Of a stretch of DNA of 27,292 nt, positions 5,513 to 12,974 are shown one piece after another; the stretch's first letter is position 1, and each line of letters begins with the position of its first letter. Made by a program: the position numbers and the translations under genes. The notes under the pieces were generated by a model that worked only from the letters and a program-made list of their open reading frames with translations, did no database searches and had not been told where the DNA came from. Source of the DNA: Clostridiales bacterium (GTDB lineage: Bacteria > Bacillota > Clostridia > Lachnospirales > WQUN01); contig JAITPB010000105.1 of assembly GCA_031289625.1 (NCBI GenBank), positions 1 to 27,292 on the forward strand. Reading direction: 5' to 3'.

Positions 5513-7216
5513 GTGAATCCGGAAATGAAATGGGAAATCAAAAAACTGACAACCGATTTTTTGATCCTCGGCGGTGGAACGGCGGGCTGTTATGCCGCGC
5601 TGACTTTTTGTGAACATTCCGGCGGGCATGTTTTGATCGCCGAGAAAGCGAATATCAAGCGGAGCGGTTGCTTGGCCGCCGGCGTCAACGCCATCAACGC
5701 GTACATCGCGCCGGGGAAAACACCGCGCAGTTACGTGGACTATGCCCGCGCCGACGCGGAGGGCATCGCACGCGGGGATCTTTTACTGACCATGTCGGAA
5801 GGGCTGAACCGCGCTGTCCGCAAGCTGGAGGAATTGGGGCTCGTCATACTGAAAGACGAATCTGGCCGTTACGCGGCGCGGGGCGGCCGCAACATCAAAA
5901 TCAACGGCGAAAACATAAAACCGCTTCTCGCGCGGGCCGTGGCCGGACAGCCCCGCATTACCATTTTGGAACGCGTCAGCGTATTTGAATATATCGTGCG
6001 GGACAATCGTATCTTAGGCGCGTTCGCGATCAGTGTTGACGAGCCTGTTCTCTATGTTCTGACGGCAAAGGCCGTGCTGTGCGCGACAGGCGGCGCGGCG
6101 GGGCTTTATAAACCCAATAGCCCCGGCTTTTCCCGGCACAAGATGTGGTATCCGCCTTTCAACACCGGCGCGGGATACGCGATGGGCATTCGCGCGGGCG
6201 CGGAAATGACCACTTTTGAAATGCGTTTTGTCGCCTTGCGGTGCAAGGATACCATCGCCCCCACCGGCACGCTGGCGCAGGGCGTAAGCGCGAAACAAGT
6301 GAACACTTTGGGCGAGGTTTATGAACAGCAATACGGGCTGACCACATCGCAGCGGCTGTACGGCACGCTGACGGAAAACCGGGAAGGACGCGGCCCCTGT
6401 TATTTGCGCACCGTGGGGATTACGGCGGAACAGGATGAGGATTTGCAGAAGGCGTATCTCAATATGGCGCCAAGCCAGACGCTGAAATGGATTGAGAGCG
6501 GCCGCACGCCCGCTGTGGCAAACGTGGAGATCGCGGGTACGGAGCCGTACATTGTGGGCGGGCATACGGCCAGCGGCTACTGGGTGGATACAAAACGGGA
6601 AACGACCATCCGAGGGCTGTTTGCGGCGGGCGACGTGGCGGGCGGATGCCCGCAAAAATATGTTTCCGGCGCGTTCGCGGAAGGAGAAATCGCGGCGAAG
6701 TCGGCGCTCTCACATATGGACGCCGCCACTCCGGTTGTATGGGAAACAGAAATACAAAAGGCGCGCCGTTTTTTAGAATCTTTTTTGCGGCAGCCGTCGA
6801 AAAAATCCGTGGATCAAAGATCAGTGGATCAATTAGAAGAGGAAATGCAGGCGGTGATGGATGAATACGCCGGAGGAATTGGATCAGGTTATCGCTATTC
6901 GGAACAGTCATTGGCGGCAGCCGCCGAAAAAATCCGCGCGCTCGCGGAAGAAGCAGAGACAAATGCCCTGGCTCTCGCTGACGCGCGGGCGCTTGTGTAC
7001 AGCTTGGAACTGCGCGAGCGGCTTACGCTGTGCAACTCCGTCATCGCACATCTGGCGGCGCGGAAGGAGACGCGCTGGCCCGGCTTCGGGGAAAACACGG
7101 ACTATCCGGAAAGAAACGACGCATATAATCTATATATCAATTCTAAACGGGAAAACGGCAAACTGAAGATTTTGTTCCGCCCGCTGGTCAAGGAGGGCGA
7201 AATCTATGAGCATTGA
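5513..7216 (+). CDS. AprA-like FAD oxidoreductase (adenylylsulfate reductase alpha / fumarate reductase flavoprotein family)
   Basis: A 567-residue soluble flavoprotein from GTG 5513, which follows TAGGTGA; an ATG at 5525 is an alternative. Reading further upstream would translate the promoter repeat. The FAD dinucleotide motif LILGGGTAGCYAAL is at residues 17-30. AprA-like rather than generic fumarate reductase features are NIKINGENIKPLLARAV, KMWYPPFNTGAGYAMGIRAG followed by EMTTFEMRFVALRCKD (tryptophan and arginine at the positions I recall as AprA substrate-site residues), GGHTASGYWVD, and the closing FAD motif GLFAAGDVAGGCPQKYVSGA. The ferredoxin partner overlaps the stop codon, as expected for an AprAB-type electron-transfer pair. 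No ATP sulfurylase or sulfite reductase is nearby, so APS reduction is not established. The LacI-type repressor is the likely regulator. Confidence 0.82.
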   Translation: MNPEMKWEIKKLTTDFLILGGGTAGCYAALTFCEHSGGHVLIAEKANIKRSGCLAAGVNAINAYIAPGKTPRSYVDYARADAEGIARGDLLLTMSEGLNRAVRKLEELGLVILKDESGRYAARGGRNIKINGENIKPLLARAVAGQPRITILERVSVFEYIVRDNRILGAFAISVDEPVLYVLTAKAVLCATGGAAGLYKPNSPGFSRHKMWYPPFNTGAGYAMGIRAGAEMTTFEMRFVALRCKDTIAPTGTLAQGVSAKQVNTLGEVYEQQYGLTTSQRLYGTLTENREGRGPCYLRTVGITAEQDEDLQKAYLNMAPSQTLKWIESGRTPAVANVEIAGTEPYIVGGHTASGYWVDTKRETTIRGLFAAGDVAGGCPQKYVSGAFAEGEIAAKSALSHMDAATPVVWETEIQKARRFLESFLRQPSKKSVDQRSVDQLEEEMQAVMDEYAGGIGSGYRYSEQSLAAAAEKIRALAEEAETNALALADARALVYSLELRERLTLCNSVIAHLAARKETRWPGFGENTDYPERNDAYNLYINSKRENGKLKILFRPLVKEGEIYEH

Positions 7217-7517
7217 AATTACGCGCGGCGTATGTACCGGCTGCGGAAAATGCGCCGCCGTATGTCCCGGAAGCCTGATTAAGCTGGCCGGGGACGCCGC
7301 TGTGATTGAACGCCCCGAGCGGTGCTGGGGCTGCGCTTCCTGCGTGAAGGAATGCCCGGCGGGGGCGATGGCCCTGTATTTGGGAGAGGACATCGGCGGC
7401 CTCGGCGGGCGGATGACCGTCAAATGCGAAGGCGGTTTGCTCCATTGGAGGATCACAATGCCGGACGGCACGCCGAAAACCATTGCGATCGACAGCCGCG
7501 TCTCCAACCGATATTGA
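7206..7517 (+). CDS. AprB-like ferredoxin (two [4Fe-4S] clusters)
   Basis: A 103-residue protein, ATG 7206 overlapping the flavoprotein gene by 11 bp and preceded by AAGGAGG. Two complete cluster motifs are visible: CTGCGKCAAVCPG (residues ~11-23) and CWGCASCVKECPAGA (~39-53). The tail after the second cluster (DIGGLGGRMTVKCEGGLLHW, then RITMPDGTPKTIAI) parallels the AprB tail that wraps around AprA, though it is shorter than in sulfate reducers (about 150 residues in total there). It should carry electrons to or from the FAD of the preceding gene product. The electron partner is unknown. Confidence 0.85.
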   Translation: MSIEITRGVCTGCGKCAAVCPGSLIKLAGDAAVIERPERCWGCASCVKECPAGAMALYLGEDIGGLGGRMTVKCEGGLLHWRITMPDGTPKTIAIDSRVSNRY

Positions 7518-7681
7518 GCCGCGCGAAAAAAATTGGCTGTTATACCCACGAACATTTAGATTTGCCGTAACAAAGCCGGGGCGGCCGCCCTGGTCGCCCG
7601 TGATCAGATCGCGGACGGGCCAGGCGGCCGCCCCTAAATTATTTTGGCGCGTTATTTTTCATGCATTTCTAAGCGCCGCAT
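7518..7681. other. Gene-free stretch with a long GC-rich inverted repeat
   Basis: Between the convergent aprB-like and thioesterase genes I see no gene. The main element is an imperfect inverted repeat: GGGGCGGCCGCC (7578-7589) pairs perfectly with GGCGGCCGCCCC (7623-7634), and TGG/CCA and CCCGT/ACGGG pair further inside. No T-run follows the stem on the plus strand (CTAAATTATTTTGG), so it is a poor intrinsic terminator. It may be a member of a dispersed palindromic repeat family. Confidence 0.5.
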
Positions 7682-7711
7682 AAAAAAACCGCGCTGAAAA
7701 TGCCAGCACGG
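7682..7711 (-). terminator. Rho-independent terminator of the usp-thioesterase genes
   Basis: On the minus strand CCGTGCTG pairs with CAGCGCGG (one G-T wobble) around a 7 nt loop and is followed by seven T residues. It lies 26 nt after the thioesterase stop codon. Confidence 0.85.
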
Positions 7712-7736
7712 CCCGTTTCTGATTATCGTTTTTGGA

Positions 7737-8159
7737 TCAAACCTTCTTGTGTATCGTAAACCCATTCCCATGCATCTCCGCAATGAAATTACCCAAATCA
7801 TCTGTCACGGAGATGCGGTACACGGAGATATGGCGGCCTTTGGAAAGGCAGGTTGACGTTGCGATCAGCTTTTTCCCTTTGGCCAGTTTTAAAAATGAAA
7901 TGGCGCAGGACTGGCCGACGGTCATCCCGGTTTCTTCGCCGGACGCGCATTCCAGGTTGGCATGTACCCCGAAGGTAAAATCCGCCAAAGTAAAGATCGC
8001 GCCGCCTTGCACCCCGCCAGCCGCGTTCAAATGAGCCGCCGTAACCGGCATACTGCAAGTGACGCTGCCGCTCTCCACAGCGTCAATAACGATGCCAGCG
8101 TTCATGGCGAAACGATCGCTCATAAAAAACGAACGGATTTTTTCGATATTAAGTTCCAT
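7737..8159 (-). CDS. PaaI-type hotdog-fold thioesterase
   Basis: A 140-residue protein; I choose ATG 8159 (MELNIEKIRSF), preceded by AAAGGAAAA, over the ATG at 8186 that lacks an SD. The hotdog acyl-CoA thioesterase signature is HLNAAGGVQGGAIFTLADFT at residues ~48-67, with conserved Asn, GG and Asp. Later strands GQSCAISFLKLAKGKKLIAT and HISVYRISVTDDLGNFIAEM complete the fold. It likely hydrolyses small acyl- or aryl-CoA esters; the substrate is not readable. It lies 28 nt after the usp-like gene and before a strong terminator, so the two form an operon. Confidence 0.85.
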   Translation of the reverse strand: MELNIEKIRSFFMSDRFAMNAGIVIDAVESGSVTCSMPVTAAHLNAAGGVQGGAIFTLADFTFGVHANLECASGEETGMTVGQSCAISFLKLAKGKKLIATSTCLSKGRHISVYRISVTDDLGNFIAEMHGNGFTIHKKV

Positions 8160-8187
8160 GCGTTTTTCCTTTCCCATTTTTACCAAA

Positions 8188-8604
8188 TTACAGAACGGCG
8201 GCGGACGGTTCTTCCTCCCGCTCCAGGATGCACAGCCACAAGTAAGGGATCGTCCACCGCAAAGATTCTATGCTGGATTCTATACTGTTTTCCCCCGATA
8301 AATCGGGGCTGGCCGGCGAAGCGCCAAAAATGGCGTGTGTTATGCCTTCCTCTTTGATAAAACGCTTTATGGTCTCAAACACATCCTCCCCGCAAATCCC
8401 GTGAACCACGCCGTCTCGTTCCGAAGCATAGTCAAACAGAGCCTGTAAGAGCTGTGACGACTCTTCACTGCCAAAAATCCGATTGCCGCGCTCTACATGC
8501 AGTATATGCAATTCTCCCCCGATAGCGGAAACAATTTGATAGCCTTTATCAATCAGACGTTTGCCATTGGCCTGAGGCGTGACGCAAACCAGCGTTTTAT
8601 TCAT
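8188..8604 (-). CDS. Universal stress protein (UspA-like) domain protein
   Basis: A 138-residue protein starting at ATG 8604 with AGGAGG upstream. It has the Usp/KdpD-type alpha-beta nucleotide-binding pattern: MNKTLVCVTPQANGKRLIDK for beta1-alpha1, GGELHILHVERG for beta2, GVVHGICGEDVFETIKRF, then GITHAIFGASP. It resembles the Usp domain of KdpD more than a classic UspA, because the usual G-X2-G-X9-G(S/T) ATP loop is not evident. Function is probably ligand or stress sensing (inference). A promoter lies just upstream and the thioesterase gene follows. Confidence 0.65.
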   Translation of the reverse strand: MNKTLVCVTPQANGKRLIDKGYQIVSAIGGELHILHVERGNRIFGSEESSQLLQALFDYASERDGVVHGICGEDVFETIKRFIKEEGITHAIFGASPASPDLSGENSIESSIESLRWTIPYLWLCILEREEEPSAAVL

Positions 8605-8646
8605 CAGGGTTGCCTCCTGTTATAACGTTGTTTTGTAAACACGTCT

Positions 8647-8674
8647 ATTATATCATAGTCACGCGAAGCCGCAA
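8647..8674 (-). promoter_or_regulatory. Promoter of the usp-thioesterase operon
   Basis: Minus strand: TTGCGG (8669-8674), 16 bases, TATAAT (8647-8652). It lies in the short gap after the ftsH stop codon, with the usp SD and ATG about 40 nt downstream. No clear terminator follows ftsH, so read-through is possible. Confidence 0.6.
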
Positions 8675-8680
8675 GTCCCG

Positions 8681-10393
8681 TTACGCCGCCTCAACCAACT
8701 GGTTCAGATCGCCTTCCGTCAATGTTTCTTTTCGCAGCAGTTCTTCCGCAATCGCGTTCAGCAAATCCCGCCGCGATATCAGGAATTTTTTTGTTTTTAT
8801 GTAGAGATCCTCCAGCAGAGTCCGGCATTCTTCCCGCGCGCCTTCCTCGCTGTAAAGCAGACTTTTGCCCATACCATATTTCATAACATAGTCCTGGATC
8901 AAAGAGCGCGCTTTTTCAAAATCATTGCTGGCGCCCGTTGTGACATTGTCCGCCCCGAAGATAATTTCCTCGGCGGCCCGCCCAGCGAAATGGATCATGA
9001 TCTGGCTTTCCAATTCTTTTTTGGTGTAATACATTTTATCCGGCGGGATATTGACGCAAAAGCCGCCAGCGCCTTTTGTGCTCGGAATAATCGTAATCTT
9101 GGCGACCATATTTTCCGGCGACAGAAATTTAGCCGCCAGCGCGTGTCCCGATTCATGATAGGCGGTGATTTGCCTTTCCTTTTGCGCGGCGCCGCTCCTG
9201 TCTTTCTTTTCACTGCCCGCGACAACCGTATAATAGGCTTTGTCAATGTCTTCCAGGGTGATGTTGTCCGCCGCGCGCTTAGCGGCGAAAATAGCGGCCT
9301 CGTTCAGCAGGTTTTCCAGCATAGCGCCGCTGAAATATACTGTCTGCCGCGCCAAATCATTCATGTTCACCGCGCCGGAGATGGGCTTGTTTTTTTGGTG
9401 CAGGTTTAAAATACTGCGGCGCGCGTTGAGATCAGGCAGACCAATTTCCACTTGGCGATCAAAACGGCCTGGCCGCAAAAGCGCCTCATCCAATGTATCC
9501 AGCCGGTTGGTGGCGGCGATTACGACGATGCCCTCGCCGCTGGCAAAACCGGACATTTCTGTCAAGAGAGCGTTCAATGTCTGTTCCCGCTCGTCATTGC
9601 CGCCCTGCGGGTTCGAGCTTCTTTTTTTTCCCAGCGCGTCAATTTCGTCAATGAAAATAACCGCTTTGCGATCGGCGCGCGCTTTCTGAAACAGTTCGCG
9701 GACGCGGCTGGCCCCGACCCCTACATACATCTGCACGAAATCGGAACCGCTGACAGCGTAAAAAGGCGCGCCCGCCTCACCCGCGATAGCCTTGGCCATC
9801 AACGTTTTTCCCGTGCCAGGCGGTCCGTAAAAGATAACGCCGCGCGGCATTCTGGCGCCATAGCGGGCGTACTTGTCGGGATTGCGGATAAAATCCACAA
9901 TGTCTTCCACACTGTCTTTCGCTTCCTCGTTGCCGGCGATGTCGTCAAAGCACAGGCTGTTTTCTTGAGAGGCCGAAGCGTCTGTGACGTTCAGCGCCAT
10001 AGCGGATTTCATGGGGGCGCGGTTGGAAGCGCGGTAAACGAAGAATAAAACTGCGCAGAAAAAAACGATGCTGGCGGCATTTCCCGCGACGCTCTTGCCT
10101 GTCGTCAAACTGCCTTCCGCAACCGGAATATTCTTTTTCAGCAATTCTTCTTTTAAAGCGGGGTTGCGCGGATTTTCCGTCAAATATTCAAGGCCGCTGT
10201 CCACCAGTTTAAATTTAATCCATGCGCCATCTGTCAGGGTCACTTCGGCGATCTGATTTTCTTCCACCATCTGTAAAAATTCCAGGTATGACGTATTTTC
10301 CGGGACGGTTCTATTTTTCCAATAAATCCCGCCCAAAATGGCGGCGGTCAATAAAACAAGCGCTAAAGCGCCGATGAGGTTTTTATTTTTCAT
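8681..10393 (-). CDS. ftsH: ATP-dependent zinc metalloprotease FtsH
   Basis: Membrane-anchored AAA+ protease that degrades misfolded membrane and regulatory proteins. The start is ATG 10393 after GGGAGGGACAGAGATAT, giving 570 residues, short for FtsH (about 600-650). Order: transmembrane helix 1 (residues ~5-23), an ~80-residue outside domain, transmembrane helix 2 (~106-121), then the AAA module with Walker A GPPGTGKT (190-197), Walker B VIFIDEID (245-252) and ATNRLDTLDEALLRPGRFDR (second region of homology). The zinc protease motif HESGH is at 413-417. The C-terminal coiled tail is short. It is transcribed alone from a promoter near 10490. Clostridial genomes can carry more than one FtsH, so this may be the accessory copy. 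Confidence 0.95.
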   Translation of the reverse strand: MKNKNLIGALALVLLTAAILGGIYWKNRTVPENTSYLEFLQMVEENQIAEVTLTDGAWIKFKLVDSGLEYLTENPRNPALKEELLKKNIPVAEGSLTTGKSVAGNAASIVFFCAVLFFVYRASNRAPMKSAMALNVTDASASQENSLCFDDIAGNEEAKDSVEDIVDFIRNPDKYARYGARMPRGVIFYGPPGTGKTLMAKAIAGEAGAPFYAVSGSDFVQMYVGVGASRVRELFQKARADRKAVIFIDEIDALGKKRSSNPQGGNDEREQTLNALLTEMSGFASGEGIVVIAATNRLDTLDEALLRPGRFDRQVEIGLPDLNARRSILNLHQKNKPISGAVNMNDLARQTVYFSGAMLENLLNEAAIFAAKRAADNITLEDIDKAYYTVVAGSEKKDRSGAAQKERQITAYHESGHALAAKFLSPENMVAKITIIPSTKGAGGFCVNIPPDKMYYTKKELESQIMIHFAGRAAEEIIFGADNVTTGASNDFEKARSLIQDYVMKYGMGKSLLYSEEGAREECRTLLEDLYIKTKKFLISRRDLLNAIAEELLRKETLTEGDLNQLVEAA

Positions 10394-10487
10394 ATATCTC
10401 TGTCCCTCCCTGTCTGGGTTTTTACACACGGCTATTTGATTTATATTGTTTTTATTTTTTTTGATAATTATTTTTTTTGATAAATTC

Positions 10488-10515
10488 ATTATAGCGTATT
10501 TTGTCATAAAACGCT
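10488..10515 (-). promoter_or_regulatory. ftsH promoter with overlapping imperfect palindrome
   Basis: Minus-strand -10 TATAAT at 10488-10493 gives a start near 10480 and an 85-90 nt A/T-rich leader. No good -35 box lies at the usual spacing. Instead a 23 bp palindrome (10493-10515) with arms AGCGTnTTnTG occupies that position, abutting the -10 box. This placement suits binding of a regulator. It matches neither CIRCE nor CtsR consensus as I know them. Confidence 0.5.
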
Positions 10516-10562
10516 AATGCAAATTTTGGAACGCGCCCAGAGAGCGTTCCAATGCCTGTGTA

Positions 10563-10591
10563 TGGACAGCCTCGTGCGCTTCTGATAGAAT
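10563..10591 (+). promoter_or_regulatory. Promoter of recJ and following genes
   Basis: TGGACA (10563-10568), 17 bases, TAGAAT (10586-10591), with a predicted start near 10598 and the recJ SD directly after it. Confidence 0.7.
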
Positions 10592-10615
10592 AAAAGTGTT
10601 TGGAGGATGAGAAAT

Positions 10616-12406
10616 ATGGCAAATTGGAGACTGAGACGCACCAGTTGCGATGTCGCTTTGATGGGCAAAACGCTGGGCGTCAGCGAAACGCTGGCCATCC
10701 TGCTGGCCAACCGCGGCCTCCGGAGTAAGCGCGCGGCCTTTCGGTACCTGAGACCAGATATGCGTTATCTGGGAGACATACATCTGATGAAGGATTTGGA
10801 CGGCGCGTGCGCTATGATCCTAGACAGCGTCTCTCAGCGCGAAAAAATCACGGTCTATGGAGACTATGACGTAGACGGCGTGACGAGCACCGTGATCATG
10901 ATCAAAGCGCTGCGCCGGTTGGGAGCGGACGCCCGCTTCTACATACCGCGCCGCGAAGAAGAGGGGTATGGCCTGAACTTGGAGGCCGTGCGAAAAATCC
11001 ACGAGGCAAAAGCGGATTTGCTCATTACCTGTGATAACGGCGTCGCCGCGCTGGAAGAGATCGGCGAGGCGCGCAGGCTCGGCATGAAAGTCATTGTTTT
11101 GGATCATCACGAGCCGGGGTTTGTGGAGGATGAGCAAGGCCGCAAACGGGATGTGACGCCTTCCGCGGATCTCGTGATCGATCCGAAGCAAAAAAGCTGT
11201 GCGTATCCTTTCAAGCAGCTCTGCGCGGCGGGCCTGGCCTATCGCTGCGCGGAAGCCCTGTACGCGCTGGCGGGCCTGGATTTTCAGGATATGGACGAAT
11301 TTTTGGCGCTGGCCGCCATCGCCACCATCTGCGACATGGTTCCCCTGTTGGAGGAAAATCGAATCCTGGCGAAGCGCGGCCTGGAGATCCTCAACCAAAA
11401 CCGGCAAGTCAATTTGGGCCTTTGGCATTTGATGAAGGAAAAACATATCCAAGACAAAAACATAAACGTCTTTGACATCGGATTTATTGTGGGGCCCTGT
11501 GTGAACGCTTCGGGCCGTCTGGGGCACGCGGCGGACGCGGTGGATCTGTTTTTGACAGACGACGCGGCTGAGGCGGAACATTTGGCGGCGGCTCTGGTTG
11601 AACTGAACGAAGATCGGAAAAAGATGACGGCACTGGCGCTGGAGCAGTCGCTGGAACACCTGGAAGATCTGGATAAAGTCATGGTTTTGTACGAAGAAGA
11701 AATCCACGAAAGCATCGCGGGGATTGTAGCGGGGCGGCTCAAAGAAATTTTTTCGCATCCCGTCATTCTGCTGACCAAAGGCGCGGAACATGCCAAAGGT
11801 TCTGCGCGATCGATCGAAAATTACAACCTGTTTGAGGAATTATATAAAAACCGGGATCTGTTTATCCGGTTCGGCGGGCACGCAATGGCTGCGGGCATGA
11901 CGCTGAAAAAAGAAAACATTGAGTTGCTGAGAAAACGCCTGAACGAAAGCTGCTGTTTGAAAGACGAAGATTTTAATCCCATTTATCACATCGACAGGCA
12001 AATCCAGCCGGAACAGATCACATTCGCGCTGGCGCAGGAATTGGATCTGCTGGCGCCGTTTGGAAAAGACAACCCGGAGCCTCTGTTTGGAGCGAAGGCC
12101 CTGCGGCTCGAACATCTGCGCATGATCGACGAAAAAAACACAATGATTTTTACCATTCCCGTCGAAGACACCCCGCGCAAAATCAAGGCGATTTGTTTTG
12201 GGCTCAACAGCAAATGGAAAGAAGAGATCCGAAAGCTTTATGCCGAATACGACTGTGAAAAAATATTCGCGGGCGTCCTGAGAACGGCGCGTTTTCTGAT
12301 GGATGTGGTTTACGCCCTGGAAATAAACGAGTATAATAACAATTATTCCATTCAAATGCGGATTAAAGATTTCAGGGTATATCAAGACAATGGGAGTTCG
12401 ACATGA
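10616..12406 (+). CDS. recJ: Single-stranded-DNA 5'-3' exonuclease RecJ
   Basis: RecJ degrades single-stranded DNA 5' to 3' in recombination and mismatch repair. I use ATG 10616 (9 nt after GGAGG) rather than 10607, which touches the SD; 596 residues. DHH-family metal motifs are in order: YGDYDVDGVTS, LLITCDNGVAA, VIVLDHHEPG, AAIATICDMVPL, then the DHHA1-type glycine-rich motif (RFGGHAMAAGM) preceded by AGIVAGRLKE and GSARSIENYNLFE. A C-terminal OB-like domain follows (LDLLAPFGKDNPEPLFGAK). The stop overlaps the apt start by 4 bp (ATGA), implying coupled translation. The recJ-apt order is common in Bacillota. Confidence 0.95.
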   Translation: MANWRLRRTSCDVALMGKTLGVSETLAILLANRGLRSKRAAFRYLRPDMRYLGDIHLMKDLDGACAMILDSVSQREKITVYGDYDVDGVTSTVIMIKALRRLGADARFYIPRREEEGYGLNLEAVRKIHEAKADLLITCDNGVAALEEIGEARRLGMKVIVLDHHEPGFVEDEQGRKRDVTPSADLVIDPKQKSCAYPFKQLCAAGLAYRCAEALYALAGLDFQDMDEFLALAAIATICDMVPLLEENRILAKRGLEILNQNRQVNLGLWHLMKEKHIQDKNINVFDIGFIVGPCVNASGRLGHAADAVDLFLTDDAAEAEHLAAALVELNEDRKKMTALALEQSLEHLEDLDKVMVLYEEEIHESIAGIVAGRLKEIFSHPVILLTKGAEHAKGSARSIENYNLFEELYKNRDLFIRFGGHAMAAGMTLKKENIELLRKRLNESCCLKDEDFNPIYHIDRQIQPEQITFALAQELDLLAPFGKDNPEPLFGAKALRLEHLRMIDEKNTMIFTIPVEDTPRKIKAICFGLNSKWKEEIRKLYAEYDCEKIFAGVLRTARFLMDVVYALEINEYNNNYSIQMRIKDFRVYQDNGSST

Positions 12407-12915
12407 ATTTAGACAAAGTCATCCGTACCATCCCGGATTTTCCGGAGCCCGGCGTACTGTTCCGGGATATCACGACCGTCCTGCAAGATCCAGACGCGCT
12501 GGTTCTGGCTGTGGACACCATGACGGATCAACTGCAGGGCCTTACGTTTGATTTGGTGGCCGGTCCGGAATCCAGAGGTTTTATCTTCGGCGTGCCAGCC
12601 GCGTACAAACTGCGCAAGGGCTTTATTCCTGTCCGCAAAGCGGGCAAGCTTCCGTATCAAACCATACAAAAAAGTTACGCGCTGGAATACGGCCAAGCGC
12701 TGATCGAAATGCACCGGGACGCGATTCAGAAGGGGCAGAGGGTGGTCGTCATGGACGATCTGCTGGCCACGGGCGGCACCTGCAAAGCCCTGGCGGAAAT
12801 GATAGAAGAAGTCGGCGGCGTTGTCGCGGCGATGGTCTTCTTTATTGAGCTGCAAGGATTGAATGGCCGGGAACGGCTGAAGGATTATGACGTGCGTTCT
12901 ATCGTAAAATTTTAA
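12403..12915 (+). CDS. apt: Adenine phosphoribosyltransferase
   Basis: Makes AMP from adenine and PRPP in purine salvage. Length 170 residues, standard for the family. Landmarks are IPDFPEPGVLFRDIT near the N-terminus, AGPESRGFIFG, RKAGKLPY, and the PRPP-binding loop VVMDDLLATGGT at residues ~115-126. The start overlaps the recJ stop. A strong hairpin without a T-run separates it from dnaX. Confidence 0.97.
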   Translation: MNLDKVIRTIPDFPEPGVLFRDITTVLQDPDALVLAVDTMTDQLQGLTFDLVAGPESRGFIFGVPAAYKLRKGFIPVRKAGKLPYQTIQKSYALEYGQALIEMHRDAIQKGQRVVVMDDLLATGGTCKALAEMIEEVGGVVAAMVFFIELQGLNGRERLKDYDVRSIVKF

Positions 12916-12920
12916 CGATT

Positions 12921-12952
12921 GCCCCCGGTCGATCGACCGATCGACCGGGGGC
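12921..12952 (+). repeat. 15-bp-arm perfect hairpin between apt and dnaX
   Basis: GCCCCCGGTCGATCG (12921-12935) pairs perfectly with CGATCGACCGGGGGC (12938-12952), leaving two central bases. No T-run follows; the dnaX SD comes eight bases later. It is therefore unlikely to be a simple intrinsic terminator and could protect, process or attenuate the transcript. Confidence 0.7.
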
Positions 12953-12974
12953 GCGGCGCAAGGAGGCGTTGCTT

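Noticed and set aside
8952..9409. Plus-strand open frames opposite ftsH, dnaX, korDA and pepF
   Set aside because: All lie antisense to or in other frames of genes with clear motifs; they arise from GC-biased codon positions.
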